Assembly: GCA_945877575.1 (NCBI GenBank)
Contig: CAMDUE010000011.1
Location: forward strand, 1-64,000
DNA from: Chitinophaga pinensis
GTDB taxonomy: Bacteria > Bacteroidota > Bacteroidia > NS11-12g > UBA955
Length of the DNA stretch: 64,000 nt
Direction of reading: 5' to 3'
The notes under the pieces were generated by a model. It was not told the origin of the DNA. It did no database searches and saw only the letters and a program-made list of their open reading frames with translations. Below, piece after piece: positions 45,284 through 54,999 of the stretch. Numbering within the stretch: position 1 is the first letter of the stretch; each line of letters begins with the position of its first letter. Position numbers and translations under genes: made by a program.

Positions 45284-45880
45284 TTAAGCATTTCGCAATT
45301 TATCGAGGCGCTGAAGGTATTTTCCTACGACATCAAATTCTAAGTTAACCGGGTCGCCAGACATGATAAATTTGAGGTTGGTATGTTCCCAGGTGTAGGG
45401 AATGATGGCCACACTGAATGCATCGGGAAAACTATCTACTACAGTTAAACTGATACCGTTGATGCAAATACTGCCTTTGGTTACAGTCAAGCCCGCTTCT
45501 GGTGGATGTGAGATAAAGAGCATATACGAGCCACCTAAGTCATGCACCTCATCCAAAACTCCCACACAATCAACATGACCTTGAACAATATGTCCGTCAA
45601 ACCTTCCGGTTGCAGGCATGCAACGTTCAGTATTGATGAGGTCTCCTGTTTTCCAAGATTTGATGCTGGTTACATTTTGTGTTTCAGCAATAGCGGTTAC
45701 TTTATAAGTTGATTCGGAAAGATTGATGTTCGTGACCGTAAGACAAATACCGTTGTGGGAAACACTTTGGTCTACTTTTAATTCAGGTGTAAAAATGGAT
45801 TTAAAAGTAATGTGTAAATTAGTCTGCTCCTCTTCTACATCAAGGATTTCAGACATGCCTTCAATAATGCCCGTGAACAT
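45284..45880 (-). CDS. ribE: Riboflavin synthase, alpha subunit
   Basis: The 198-residue enzyme is a tandem of two lumazine-binding barrels. The first opens MFTGIIEGMSEILDVEE with SHNGICLTV, and the second carries FDGHIVQGHVDCVG and INGISLTVV. It dismutates 6,7-dimethyl-8-ribityllumazine to riboflavin. The gene stands alone downstream of the divergent grpE gene. No FMN riboswitch was seen upstream. Confidence 0.95.
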   Translation of the reverse strand: MFTGIIEGMSEILDVEEEQTNLHITFKSIFTPELKVDQSVSHNGICLTVTNINLSESTYKVTAIAETQNVTSIKSWKTGDLINTERCMPATGRFDGHIVQGHVDCVGVLDEVHDLGGSYMLFISHPPEAGLTVTKGSICINGISLTVVDSFPDAFSVAIIPYTWEHTNLKFIMSGDPVNLEFDVVGKYLQRLDKLRNA

Positions 45881-45956
45881 GTCATAAAAGTAGGATTAAA
45901 TTCTGACAATCAAAAAAAATTTAGTCTGTAAACTGACAAATTGACAATAATGTGTA

Positions 45957-46574
45957 ATGGCAAGCATTTTGATGTATACAGAAATCGTTATGGCAAGCAA
46001 AAAATCCACCGAAAAAGAAAAAGAGCAATCTCAACAATCTGAAAATATGGCTGAAAATACAGTCAACCAAGAGCAAGTAGAAAACAATGAAGCCGAAGTA
46101 GACTCAGCCAACGTTGATGATGCAGCTGCGGTTGAAGCTAATGATGCCGAAAGCATTCAATCTGAAAAGGAAAAATATTTAAGGTTATACAGTGAGTTTG
46201 AAAATTTCCGCAGAAGAACCACCAAAGAGCGTTTGGAGTGGATGCAAAATGCAAGCAAAGACATGATTGAAGCGGTTTTGCCAGTTGTAGATGATATGGA
46301 AAGAGCATTGAACGCCCTTAAAAATGCTGGAGATTCGACGGCTTCTGAAGGGATGGAATTGATCTTTAAAAAATTATATGGAATTTTAGATCGAAAAGGT
46401 TTGAAACCTATGAACGCCAAAGGCGAAGATTTCAATCCCGATTTACACGAGGCAGTTACACAATTCGCGGCTCCTTCACCTGAGCTTGTTGGCAAAGTGA
46501 TTGATGAGGTAGAAAAAGGTTATTTTTTAAATGATAAAGTACTGAGATTTGCCAAAGTTGTAGTTGGTAATTAA
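45957..46574 (+). CDS. grpE: GrpE nucleotide-exchange factor
   Basis: The 205-residue protein (195 if the ATG at 45990 is used) has an acidic Gln/Glu-rich N-terminal tail, a long coiled-coil helix pair, and a conserved GrpE head ([37 protein letters not shown]). It drives ADP release from DnaK. ATGGCAAGC occurs at both candidate starts, so the choice is uncertain. It precedes dnaJ by 5 nt. Confidence 0.95.
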   Translation: MASILMYTEIVMASKKSTEKEKEQSQQSENMAENTVNQEQVENNEAEVDSANVDDAAAVEANDAESIQSEKEKYLRLYSEFENFRRRTTKERLEWMQNASKDMIEAVLPVVDDMERALNALKNAGDSTASEGMELIFKKLYGILDRKGLKPMNAKGEDFNPDLHEAVTQFAAPSPELVGKVIDEVEKGYFLNDKVLRFAKVVVGN

Positions 46575-46579
46575 TATTT

Positions 46580-47695
46580 ATGAGTAAAAGAGATTATTAC
46601 GATATACTGGGCGTACCCAAGTCGGCGTCTGCCGATGAGCTAAAGAAAGCATACCGCAAGTTAGCAATCAAATTTCACCCAGATAAAAATCCGGGCGATA
46701 AAGAGGCAGAAGAAAAATTCAAAGAAGCTGCTGAAGCATATGATGTGTTGAGCAATCCAGAAAAGAAAAGTAGATACGATCAGTTTGGTCACGCGGGTAT
46801 GAGCGGCGCCGGAGGATATGGCGGCGGCGGATTTAGCATGGATGACATCTTCAGTCAGTTTGGAGATGTTTTTGGTGATGACAGTATCTTCGGTTCCTTC
46901 TTTGGTGGTGGAGGTCGCGGAAGGGGCGGTTCAAGAAGAACTGTTGGTTCCAATATCAGAATAAAAATGAAACTCACCCTTTCAGAAATGAAGAATGGGG
47001 TAGAGAAGAAGGTAAAATACCGCAGAATGGTTGCTGCTGAAGGTGTTAAATTTGGCACTTGTAGGCATTGCAATGGCAGCGGTGTTGTAAAGCAAGTGAC
47101 TAATACTTTCTTAGGACAAATGGCTACTCAAAGTGCTTGTCCCGTTTGTCAAGGAATGGGTAAGGTCATTGAGAGTAAACCAGCCGATGCCAATGAACAT
47201 GGACTCATAGCTAAAGAATTTGAAACCAGCATCAAAATACCGGGAGGAGTTGCAGAAGGAATGCAACTTAATGTGAATGGAAAAGGCAATGACGGTCCGG
47301 GTGGTGGATCACCGGGTGATTTGATTGTATTTATTGAAGAAATTGCTCACGAAGAATTATCGAGAGAAGGCAACAACGTTCATTATAACTTATGGTTGAG
47401 TTTTCCTGAAGCTGCAATGGGATCAAACGTAGAAGTTCCAACCTTAGACGGCAAAGCAAAAATCAAAATAGATGCAGGAACTCAGCCGGGTAAGGTTCTC
47501 CGTTTAAAAGGCAAAGGATTTCCAGAAATTAACGGTTATGGAACCGGCGACCAATTGGTGATTGTGAATATTTATGTGCCAACTAAGTTGTCTCCTGAGG
47601 AAAAAGAATTGTTAAATCAACTTCAAGAAAGCAAGAATTTTCGACCTGATGAAAAGGAAAAATCATTCTTTGATAGAATGAGAGACTTTTTCTAA
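46580..47695 (+). CDS. dnaJ: DnaJ chaperone with a reduced zinc-binding domain
   Basis: The 371-residue protein has an N-terminal J domain ([16 protein letters not shown] with the HPD motif), a Gly-rich linker (about residues 75-120) and a cysteine region with only two CxxCxGxG units (CRHCNGSG and CPVCQGMG) instead of four. The C-terminal substrate-binding domains follow. A shortened zinc domain of one site is usual in Flavobacteria-type DnaJ. It stimulates DnaK ATP hydrolysis and forms an operon with grpE. Confidence 0.95.
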   Translation: MSKRDYYDILGVPKSASADELKKAYRKLAIKFHPDKNPGDKEAEEKFKEAAEAYDVLSNPEKKSRYDQFGHAGMSGAGGYGGGGFSMDDIFSQFGDVFGDDSIFGSFFGGGGRGRGGSRRTVGSNIRIKMKLTLSEMKNGVEKKVKYRRMVAAEGVKFGTCRHCNGSGVVKQVTNTFLGQMATQSACPVCQGMGKVIESKPADANEHGLIAKEFETSIKIPGGVAEGMQLNVNGKGNDGPGGGSPGDLIVFIEEIAHEELSREGNNVHYNLWLSFPEAAMGSNVEVPTLDGKAKIKIDAGTQPGKVLRLKGKGFPEINGYGTGDQLVIVNIYVPTKLSPEEKELLNQLQESKNFRPDEKEKSFFDRMRDFF

Positions 47696-47717
47696 ATTTT
47701 ATCGCATTTTTGTTGCG

Positions 47718-49988
47718 ATGAATTCTTTCAGCAAGTTTATTGCTTTATTCCTGTTTTGTGGTGCCATTCATGATTCGGCTTTTGCTCAATCTACTGGTTC
47801 ATCCAATATTGATTTTAATGATTATCAGCCTATTTATTGTTCGGGAGAAGTTCCTTACAATCTCAAGAAATTATCTAGTGCAAAGGCTCAGGAGGAAGTA
47901 CGAAGAATAAGATCTTCCAAGTCTTCTGGTAGAGATCGTAAGCGCGAATTGGAATTTGCCATTCAATCCAATTTCTTGGAAGATCAAATTTTAACTTCTG
48001 GTCAAATTCTCTATGGAGATCCAATGACCAATTACTTAGAGAAAGTGGGTCTCAAAGTTTTATCTTCTCGACCAGAATTGCAAAGTCAAGTTCAATTTTT
48101 TGTGCTTCGTTCTCACGTACCCAATGCTTATGTAACTCATCATGGGTTGGTTTTCGTTAGTTTAGGTTTATTAGCTAGACTGGATAACGAAGCTCAGTTA
48201 GCTGTGATTCTTGCTCACGAATTGCAACATTATATATTGAAGCACTCGTTGATTGCATATAAGGAGGCTAAGTATGTGAGTGGTTATTCCCGAGGTTCTG
48301 ATTTAGATGAAAGAATCAAAGCATTTTACAAATTCAATGTGGGGCAAGAAGAAGAGGCTGATAAAAAGGGTTTTGAAATGTTGAGTCAAACAGAATACGA
48401 CTTTTCTGAAGGTATCAATGTGTTTGAAAATTTAAAGTATCAGGATCATCCATTTTTAGAAACTCAATGGAGCATAGATTCATTTGAAACCAAATATTAT
48501 CGCTTCCCTGAAAAAATAAAATTAAGTGTGACCTCCCTTTTAGAAGAAGCTGAAAAGAAGGACAGAAAGCGCATGGAGGAAGAATTAAACGATGCATATT
48601 CTTCTCATCCCAACCTCGATAAAAGAATCATGGCATTGCAGGGCGACGTAAAAAGCATTAATCTTTCTGGCAAAAAGAAATTTCTCTTTTCTAAAGATGA
48701 ATTTGAATTGGTTCGCAAAATATCGCGTTATGAATTGCTTTTACTTTATGTGCGCCGAGGTGATCACGGTCGGTCTCTATATTTGACCCGAGTTTTTGAA
48801 TTGTTGTATGGTCCATCTCCTTTTATCTCTAGGGTAAAAGCTATGAATGCCTATGCTTTGGCTGAACATAGATGGAAACTTAAAGATTTGAATGCCTATG
48901 GTTGTTCCGTCTTAGACAATAGAGGTGGTTGGCGCCCTTTGAGTGCAGCGCTCCTTAAGTTGGATGCAAAAGAATTGAATTCATTGGCGTTGAAAGTGGT
49001 TTTAGAAGAAAAACAGCGATATCCTTCTGATGTTTTTATAGATCAATTGGGAGTGAAGTTGTTAAATATCACCCAATCTATTGGGGTGATAAATCTCGAT
49101 GAATACTTAAAATTCAGTCTTGACTCTTCTGTGAAAAGTGAAGTACAGACAACTACTGGTGGTGGGTTGGTTAAGCCTGGGCAGATTTCAAGCAATCCGG
49201 GTGTGAAACCATATCATTTCGGCTCTATTTATCACCTTCTTAAACAGAAGAACATTGCGAACTATATGGAGGTCAATAGAATAACTTCTGGATCTCAAAG
49301 TGCATCACCGCGTAAAGGGTTTCGTGAAAGAATGGCAGAGTTAGATCAAGTGAACCGAAAAAGATATCAAAAAAGCCTTAACGAAACGCAGAAAATTTTT
49401 GTACTTCAACCCAACTTCAGTTACTATTCTTCTAGCTTTGGAGGTGTAAATAAACGGAATTATTTTGGCGAAGAAACCAAGAAAATTGAATTGTTGAAAT
49501 CTTGGAATTGGGTCATCAGAAACTCCCAAATATCAGCCGAAATCGTTGAAAATATCGCCCGAGAGGGCTACAAAACCGAACAATTGGTGAAATACAGTCA
49601 ACTCAACGATTGGCTAACTGAGCGTTTGAACAATGATACTCAAGAAATGATTTTGTTCTACTCTCAATTTGTAGACCAGTTTACAGAGACCAAAAAAGAA
49701 CCCTTAATTTGTTGGGAAGGGTATGAATATAAATCTACCAAACGCCCTTTCTTAATCAATGATTTTCTGTACGCACTGATGTTCCCCATTTATACCCCCA
49801 TTTATTTGTATAGTCAATTTAAAATAGATTACTATACCGAAGAAACCACGGTGGTTTATAATATGCGCACTTCACGATCAGTGTTGAATCGTGTTAAACG
49901 CAAGAATTACCGTATGATAGATGATTATAACAAGGCCCAAATTTATGAGACACTTTATGAAATTTCACATTTACCAAGCAATCGTTAA
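47718..49988 (+). CDS. M48-type metallopeptidase with long C-terminal extension
   Basis: The 756-residue exported protein has a signal peptide (MNSFSKFIALFLFCGAIHDS, ending AFAQ). The M48 core carries the zinc motif HELQH (H167 to H171) in AVILAHELQHYILKH, and the third ligand region EEEADKKGFEML. Family members usually end after about 270 residues, so the extra 450 residues are notable; they contain no recognised repeat, and a hydrophobic LYALMFPIYTPIYLY stretch lies near the end. The next gene overlaps by about 40 nt and encodes a barrel-like protein, so a role in outer-membrane quality control is possible. Confidence 0.8.
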   Translation: MNSFSKFIALFLFCGAIHDSAFAQSTGSSNIDFNDYQPIYCSGEVPYNLKKLSSAKAQEEVRRIRSSKSSGRDRKRELEFAIQSNFLEDQILTSGQILYGDPMTNYLEKVGLKVLSSRPELQSQVQFFVLRSHVPNAYVTHHGLVFVSLGLLARLDNEAQLAVILAHELQHYILKHSLIAYKEAKYVSGYSRGSDLDERIKAFYKFNVGQEEEADKKGFEMLSQTEYDFSEGINVFENLKYQDHPFLETQWSIDSFETKYYRFPEKIKLSVTSLLEEAEKKDRKRMEEELNDAYSSHPNLDKRIMALQGDVKSINLSGKKKFLFSKDEFELVRKISRYELLLLYVRRGDHGRSLYLTRVFELLYGPSPFISRVKAMNAYALAEHRWKLKDLNAYGCSVLDNRGGWRPLSAALLKLDAKELNSLALKVVLEEKQRYPSDVFIDQLGVKLLNITQSIGVINLDEYLKFSLDSSVKSEVQTTTGGGLVKPGQISSNPGVKPYHFGSIYHLLKQKNIANYMEVNRITSGSQSASPRKGFRERMAELDQVNRKRYQKSLNETQKIFVLQPNFSYYSSSFGGVNKRNYFGEETKKIELLKSWNWVIRNSQISAEIVENIAREGYKTEQLVKYSQLNDWLTERLNNDTQEMILFYSQFVDQFTETKKEPLICWEGYEYKSTKRPFLINDFLYALMFPIYTPIYLYSQFKIDYYTEETTVVYNMRTSRSVLNRVKRKNYRMIDDYNKAQIYETLYEISHLPSNR

Positions 49989-50742
49989 GCGCTTCATTTT
50001 ATTGGGCACTTTGTGTGGGATGTTTTTCGCTCCCGCGGATATTTTTTCTCAGTCTAACCCCGGATTTTTAGGCGCCCGACACGGATTATCTGTAGGATAC
50101 AGTTTGCATACAGGAGGTCTGCTCCGCGCAATGGTAGGAAATGGCAATGAAACTACCAAGCTATTAAATTCTGGTTTCAGGGTGGATTATGAAATGGCTA
50201 AAAGTCAAGGATTCGCCTGGCTTTTTAGCTATCGCAATCGGAGCGACGTTGTAGAAAGCGATGATTATGAAGGCATATATTATGTTGAGCCTGGCATTGC
50301 TCCTCAAATTATCAGTTTTGAATCGGGGTCGTTAAATTACTCTGTCAATGAGTTCGCCGCCGAAGCACGTTTCTACAGCGAACGAAAGGGAGCTATGGCT
50401 CCTTTTGGCTCCTATGTGGGTTTAGAATTGAGTGCATCAAACTGTTCCCCAACGAGCGAAGACGTTGTTTGGACAGCTGGTATGAATTTTCCAAAATATT
50501 CCGGCAGTTTAACTTCCATCGCTACATCTTTGAACTTTGGGGTAAAGCGTATGATCACTAAGGAAATAGGAATTAACGCCCATTATGGCTTTGGTTTCAC
50601 CGTTTATCAAACGGGAAACGTCAAATTGGGTTCAGAAGATGTAGCTATGAACGCACAAGATTTTTACGATTACGCAATCGCTCGCCGCGAATTAAATGCT
50701 AAGCTTTTGCAGGGCTCCATTTCTGTGAGTTATTTGTTTTAA
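49945..50742 (+). CDS. Outer-membrane beta-barrel-like protein
   Basis: The protein of about 265 residues starts MRHFMKFHIYQAIVKRFILL, with a signal peptide ending ADIFSQ. Barrel-like strands follow (HGLSVGYSLHTGGLLRAM, GFAWLFSYRNRSD, GINAHYGFGFTVYQTG) and the C-terminal end is LLQGSISVSYLF. The frame is open to 49921; starts at 49945 or 49957 are equally likely. It overlaps the end of the M48 peptidase gene, and a heptad array starts right after its stop. Confidence 0.65.
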   Translation: MRHFMKFHIYQAIVKRFILLGTLCGMFFAPADIFSQSNPGFLGARHGLSVGYSLHTGGLLRAMVGNGNETTKLLNSGFRVDYEMAKSQGFAWLFSYRNRSDVVESDDYEGIYYVEPGIAPQIISFESGSLNYSVNEFAAEARFYSERKGAMAPFGSYVGLELSASNCSPTSEDVVWTAGMNFPKYSGSLTSIATSLNFGVKRMITKEIGINAHYGFGFTVYQTGNVKLGSEDVAMNAQDFYDYAIARRELNAKLLQGSISVSYLF

Positions 50743-50855
50743 TACCTAGTACCTGGTCCATGGTACAGGGTCCATGGTACCTGGTCGAGGGACCAACTAC
50801 CAACTACCAACTACCCGCTACCAGTGACCTGCTACCATTGACCTGCTACCAGCGA
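50743..50855. repeat. Heptad-repeat array 6 between convergent genes
   Basis: The array begins at the stop of the barrel gene and continues to the menB stop. It contains CCATGGTACCTGG/AGGGTCCATGGTAC units (14-bp double heptads), then ACCAACT three times, ACCCGCT, ACCTGCT and ACCATTG units (7-bp period). Confidence 0.8.
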
Positions 50856-51677
50856 CTACGGAAACTTCGGGTATTTCTGGAAGTCTGGTTTGCGTTTTTC
50901 TAGGAATGCGTGTTTGCCTTCTTGTGCTTCTTCGGTGAGATAATAGAGTAGAGTTGCATCGCCGGCGAGTTCCATCAGACCGTGTTGACCGTCTAATTCG
51001 GCATTGAATGAGCGTTTGAGCATTCTGATGGCCATTGGACTGCGCTCCATGATGGTGTTGCACCAATCTACGGTTTCATCTTCGAGCTGGGCGAGCGGTA
51101 CCACTTTATTGACAAGTCCCATTTTTTCGCATTCGTCTGCAGTGTATTGTCTGCACAAGAACCATATTTCGCGGGCTTTCTTTTGGCCAACGTGGCGAGC
51201 AAGATAACTGCTTCCAAATCCGCCGTCAAAACTTCCCACTTTAGGGCCAGTTTGGCCAAATTTAGCATGGTCAGCGGCAATGGTAAGGTCGCAAACTACG
51301 TGAAGAACATGTCCTCCGCCAATAGCATATCCGTTCACCATGGCAATCACGGGTTTTGGTAGAGATCTGATTTTCTTGTGTAAATCAAGAACGTTTAGAC
51401 GTGGAATTCCAGAATCATCAACGTAACCGCCAATGCCTTTTACGTTTTGGTCGCCGCCAGAGCAAAATGCCTTGTCACCAATTCCAGTGAGAATGACCAC
51501 CGATATTTGTTGGTTTTCGCGGCAATGATCCATAGCATCAAGCATATCGGTTACGGTTTGAGGACGAAATGCATTGTATACTTCGGGACGATTGATGGTT
51601 ATTTTGGCAATTCCTTCGTGGAATTGGAAAAGTATGTCAGAATAGTCTTTGATGGTTTCCCAATTTCTTTGGCTCAT
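50856..51677 (-). CDS. menB: 1,4-dihydroxy-2-naphthoyl-CoA synthase
   Basis: The 273-residue crotonase-fold enzyme forms the naphthoquinone ring of menaquinone from o-succinylbenzoyl-CoA. MenB-specific segments include [55 protein letters not shown] and the C-terminal [25 protein letters not shown] element lies only 4 nt before the ATG at 51677. No other men gene is nearby. Confidence 0.95.
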   Translation of the reverse strand: MSQRNWETIKDYSDILFQFHEGIAKITINRPEVYNAFRPQTVTDMLDAMDHCRENQQISVVILTGIGDKAFCSGGDQNVKGIGGYVDDSGIPRLNVLDLHKKIRSLPKPVIAMVNGYAIGGGHVLHVVCDLTIAADHAKFGQTGPKVGSFDGGFGSSYLARHVGQKKAREIWFLCRQYTADECEKMGLVNKVVPLAQLEDETVDWCNTIMERSPMAIRMLKRSFNAELDGQHGLMELAGDATLLYYLTEEAQEGKHAFLEKRKPDFQKYPKFP

Positions 51678-51681
51678 AGTG

Positions 51682-51689
51682 CAAATTTA
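51682..51689 (-). promoter_or_regulatory. -7 promoter element of menB
   Basis: The minus strand reads TAAATTTG, 4 nt before the menB ATG. Confidence 0.6.
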
Positions 51690-51721
51690 CAATTAGAAGT
51701 TGAACCAATGAAGGAGATTTA

Positions 51722-52864
51722 TCAATCTAAATTCAAAGCAATACCAATGACCATATTCCTTTGATAATCTGCCCCTTGATTGGGTTTGAATAATGGAGTT
51801 AACGCATATTTTGCAAATATGGCTACGTCTTCGTATTGAAAATGAACGGTTGGTTGAACAACAAAGTCGTTTAAATTGAAATCATCAAAGACCTTGTTGG
51901 TTTGATCGTTGCTTTGAACGATTTTAGTGTGGGCACGCACCAAATAACCAGCTTCAATACCTAGGTTCAACTTGAACCTGTAATTATCATTGGCTTTATC
52001 TTGGAATCCAATGGATATGGGAATTCCTATGTAATTGGATACCAATTTTGATTTCTTTTGGGGTTCAAGAGCAAATTGAGATTCGAATTCTGGAGCATTT
52101 GGAGTCAAAGTGACTTGTGAATTGCTGAAACGGTAATTATTGATGGAGTATGATAAACCATACCAAAATCTAATTTTTCCTCTGAATAAATTGAGGCCCC
52201 AATTCTGGTCAATGCAGAAATTTAAACTCTTCCCGTTTTGGAGTTCGGTCATTTCGTAGGGTCTCAATACTGTGGTTGTAGGACCTTGTAGAGGCTGAAG
52301 CATTAAGTGTCCGCCATGCAATCGAAAGCTGGTTATCACCAATTCTGGCTTTCTTTTGCGACGCTTTTTTATCGGCTTTTCATCTTCAAAACTCCATTCA
52401 AAATCCTCGTTAAACTTAAATTCAAATTCTTTAGGTGCTGCTGTTGAATCAAAAGGGGCAGGATCAATTGCAATTGGATCAATTTCATCATCCAATTGGG
52501 CTTCCGCTGATGTTTCTTCTAATTCAAAAATTCGCGAGGTTGAACGATCGCCTTTTTTGCGAACTTTGAGTTTAACAACAGTTGAATCTTGATTTTTCAA
52601 AATGTTGACATCCAAATTAAAAAGATCCTCTAAACCAGAAATGGCTGGTGGTGGAATTTCAATGTTTGGGTTGTCTGATTTTGTTAAAATTTGGATGGTG
52701 TCAGCCCAAGCTTTTAAAGCTTCAGCATTTTTCTTCCAGTACAAGGATGAACTGTAGGTAGTATCCGTATAAAAGATGATTTTATGGGATTTTTGCTGGC
52801 CTAAAACAGGTTTGAGCGAAAAAAGGGCTCCAATCAGAATGATGATATGATGTATATTTTTCAT
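51722..52864 (-). CDS. Outer-membrane beta-barrel protein of an ECF operon
   Basis: The 380-residue protein has a signal peptide (MKNIHHIIILIGALFSLKPV, ending LGQ). An acidic, Asp/Glu/Pro-rich region follows (residues about 100-190), then barrel-like strands (FCIDQNWGLNLFRGKIRFWYGL, YIGIPISIGFQDKANDNYRF, HFQYEDVAIFAKYALTPLF), ending MVIGIALNLD. It lies 2 nt downstream of the anti-sigma-like gene, making it the last gene of a sigma / anti-sigma / barrel operon. Confidence 0.7.
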   Translation of the reverse strand: MKNIHHIIILIGALFSLKPVLGQQKSHKIIFYTDTTYSSSLYWKKNAEALKAWADTIQILTKSDNPNIEIPPPAISGLEDLFNLDVNILKNQDSTVVKLKVRKKGDRSTSRIFELEETSAEAQLDDEIDPIAIDPAPFDSTAAPKEFEFKFNEDFEWSFEDEKPIKKRRKRKPELVITSFRLHGGHLMLQPLQGPTTTVLRPYEMTELQNGKSLNFCIDQNWGLNLFRGKIRFWYGLSYSINNYRFSNSQVTLTPNAPEFESQFALEPQKKSKLVSNYIGIPISIGFQDKANDNYRFKLNLGIEAGYLVRAHTKIVQSNDQTNKVFDDFNLNDFVVQPTVHFQYEDVAIFAKYALTPLFKPNQGADYQRNMVIGIALNLD

Positions 52865-52866
52865 GA

Positions 52867-53715
52867 TTATTGAATTAATGTAGTTTGAATGAATCGGGTA
52901 TTGGTTCCTAGGCGCATGTCTACTTGCGGAATCAAATGGTTTTGTCTTTTCCTAGGTAGCAACTGCATTTTGGGTAATCTTCCATAGCGGAGGTTTTGGG
53001 CAACGTCTAACAGAAACTCAGTTTGATCTGCCTCCGTAAGTTCTGTTTCGTCGTCTTCAAAACCAGTATACACAATTTTAATTTCTGGTTCAGAATTCAC
53101 TTTTGCGTATTCAGAATTGATTTCTGTTCTGGGGGACGTAAAATCCTGCGAAGCATCATCTATTATGGGAATTACCCTGAAGGGTTTGTTTTTGGGGACA
53201 TCAACCTTTGCAATTAGAGTTGAAGCTTCGGCAGTGGGAAGTGCTTGACTATCTTTTTGATGGTGACGGATATTGCCGTTTATTTTTGAGTTCGCAAGGG
53301 GTTTGACTCTTGTGGATGAAGCAATTTTTATAGTAGACTCAGTTTGAGAGGGTATACTTTCTGAAGCGGTTAACAGGGATTTTGAAGGAAGAGCATTGTT
53401 AGATACATGGGGAGATTCATTATTGGTGAAGATGAATAGGGCAATGGCAGCGGCGGAGCTCAAAATCAAGGTTAAATTTCTCCAGACTTTAAAATTTCCC
53501 GCAGAAGTTTTTAGAAGTATTGATTTGTTGGGATATTCAGCCTTTTCTGGTTTTAGATAGGTGAGGCTCAATTCGCGATAAAAAGAATGGTAATTTTCGT
53601 TCGACTCAATAATTTCGAGTGTTTGTGTTCTTTCATTTTCGGAAAGATTGCCTTCCAAAAGTTCAAAAATTTGCCATTGAATTTCTTCGGGGATGTGGTT
53701 CTGTGTGTTCATCAT
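52867..53715 (-). CDS. Anti-sigma-like single-pass membrane protein
   Basis: The 282-residue protein has an N-terminal cytoplasmic helical region (about residues 1-75, IPEEIQWQIFELLEGNLSEN), one membrane helix at about 78-96 (LTLILSSAAAIALFIFT), and a long periplasmic tail rich in Ser and Thr. This is the build of anti-sigma factors in Bacteroidota (no ZAS motif with Cys/His seen). It overlaps the sigma gene by 4 nt. It presumably binds the sigma factor and senses an envelope signal. Confidence 0.7.
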   Translation of the reverse strand: MMNTQNHIPEEIQWQIFELLEGNLSENERTQTLEIIESNENYHSFYRELSLTYLKPEKAEYPNKSILLKTSAGNFKVWRNLTLILSSAAAIALFIFTNNESPHVSNNALPSKSLLTASESIPSQTESTIKIASSTRVKPLANSKINGNIRHHQKDSQALPTAEASTLIAKVDVPKNKPFRVIPIIDDASQDFTSPRTEINSEYAKVNSEPEIKIVYTGFEDDETELTEADQTEFLLDVAQNLRYGRLPKMQLLPRKRQNHLIPQVDMRLGTNTRFIQTTLIQ

Positions 53716-54200
53716 AGGTAGTCCTCCATGCTTCCTAGGTGTTCTTGTAGTTGTTTTCTTCCTCTGAAAATATTGATTTTTACTTGGGCCTCAGTGATAC
53801 TCAAAATATCTCCGATTTCCTGATAACTATATCCTTCATAATCTCTGAGCAATATCACGTTGCGCTGAATGTCGGAGAGTTTGGAAAGGGCACGTTCAAG
53901 AACGCGCTTTAAGTCTTTGAAGTCCGCCCCCTCCGTTGATGGTTCCTTGAATTTTGTTGTTTCCATATCTGCTTCTTTACGCTGTTTTCGAATCATATCG
54001 ATGGTGAAGTTATACGCCACACGGAAGAGAAAAGCTTTGCTCTTATCTGGGTCAACGGTATTCCTGTTAATCCATAATCTTTCGAATGCAGTTTGGACAA
54101 TTTCTTGGGCATCTTCAGCGACTTTGATATTTTTGAGAGCAAATCGATAAAGAGCATCGCTATGTGCTTCCACAATACGGTTGAACTCTTTATAATCCAT
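53712..54200 (-). CDS. ECF-type RNA polymerase sigma factor
   Basis: The 162-residue protein has sigma region 2 (VEAHSDALYRFALKNIKVAED, then FLFRVAYNFTIDMIRKQR) and region 4 (LSDIQRNVILLRDYEGYSYQEIGDILSI, an HTH with the usual E-I-x-x-I). It is short, as expected of ECF factors. It is cotranscribed with the anti-sigma-like and barrel genes, so the operon probably responds to an envelope or surface signal. Confidence 0.92.
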   Translation of the reverse strand: MDYKEFNRIVEAHSDALYRFALKNIKVAEDAQEIVQTAFERLWINRNTVDPDKSKAFLFRVAYNFTIDMIRKQRKEADMETTKFKEPSTEGADFKDLKRVLERALSKLSDIQRNVILLRDYEGYSYQEIGDILSITEAQVKINIFRGRKQLQEHLGSMEDYL

Positions 54201-54240
54201 TCTCTTTTATAAAACGATTGGCTAGGTCGATTAGTTACAA

Positions 54241-54248
54241 TAACTTTG
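54241..54248 (+). promoter_or_regulatory. -7 promoter element of the methyltransferase gene
   Basis: TAACTTTG lies 6 nt before the ATG at 54255; a TTG (54218-54220) lies 20 nt upstream as a -33 box. Confidence 0.65.
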
Positions 54249-54254
54249 AAGAAA

Positions 54255-54995
54255 ATGAACACGGAACAAAAACAATGGTTCGAATCTTGGTTTGATACGG
54301 CGTATTATCATGCTTTGTATCAACACCGAAATGACGAAGAGGCCCGTATGTTTATTGCTACCATGGTCATGTATCTAAAGTTACAACCGCATCAACGCGT
54401 GTTAGATGTGGCCTGTGGCAAAGGTAGGCACAGCAGGGTATTGCATGAGCACGGACTGAAAGTTCTGGGATTTGACCTCTCTGAGAACAGCATAAATGAA
54501 GCTAATATTTATTCTTCAGATGAACTCCAATTCAAGGTTCATGATATGCGCGAGCCCTTAAATGATAACCAATTCGATGCGGCTTTCAATCTTTTTACCA
54601 GTTTTGGGTATTTCGATAGGAGCGAGCACGATTTGATTAGTCTCCGAAATATTTATCATTCCTTGTTTGATGGTGGGCATTTTGTGCAAGATTATTTGAA
54701 TGCTGAACCTGTACAGAATGAACTTCCATCGAAAGGAAACACAGAAATTGGAGGGGTGCATTACTCGTGGACCAAGCATTTTCATCAAGGACAGATAATT
54801 AAAGATATTGAAGTAAAAGAAGGTGAAAAAATTCTCAATTTTCAAGAAAAAGTAAAAGCGTATTCTTTAGATGAATTGAAATTTTTACACGAACAGGCGG
54901 GATTTGAAGTACAACAAATATTCGGAAATTATAATTTAGATAATTTTGACCCAGTAACTTCACCCAGATTGATATTGATATCTCAAAAAAAATAA
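54255..54995 (+). CDS. SAM-dependent class I methyltransferase
   Basis: The 246-residue protein has the SAM-binding motif VLDVACGKGRHSRVLHEHGLK (motif I), then FDLSENSI (motif II) and FDAAFNLFTSFGYF. Small-molecule methyltransferases of this size fit, with no RNA- or DNA-binding addition. Substrate not deducible. A PAP2 phosphatase gene follows 4 nt after the stop. Confidence 0.85.
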   Translation: MNTEQKQWFESWFDTAYYHALYQHRNDEEARMFIATMVMYLKLQPHQRVLDVACGKGRHSRVLHEHGLKVLGFDLSENSINEANIYSSDELQFKVHDMREPLNDNQFDAAFNLFTSFGYFDRSEHDLISLRNIYHSLFDGGHFVQDYLNAEPVQNELPSKGNTEIGGVHYSWTKHFHQGQIIKDIEVKEGEKILNFQEKVKAYSLDELKFLHEQAGFEVQQIFGNYNLDNFDPVTSPRLILISQKK

Positions 54996-54999
54996 GGGC

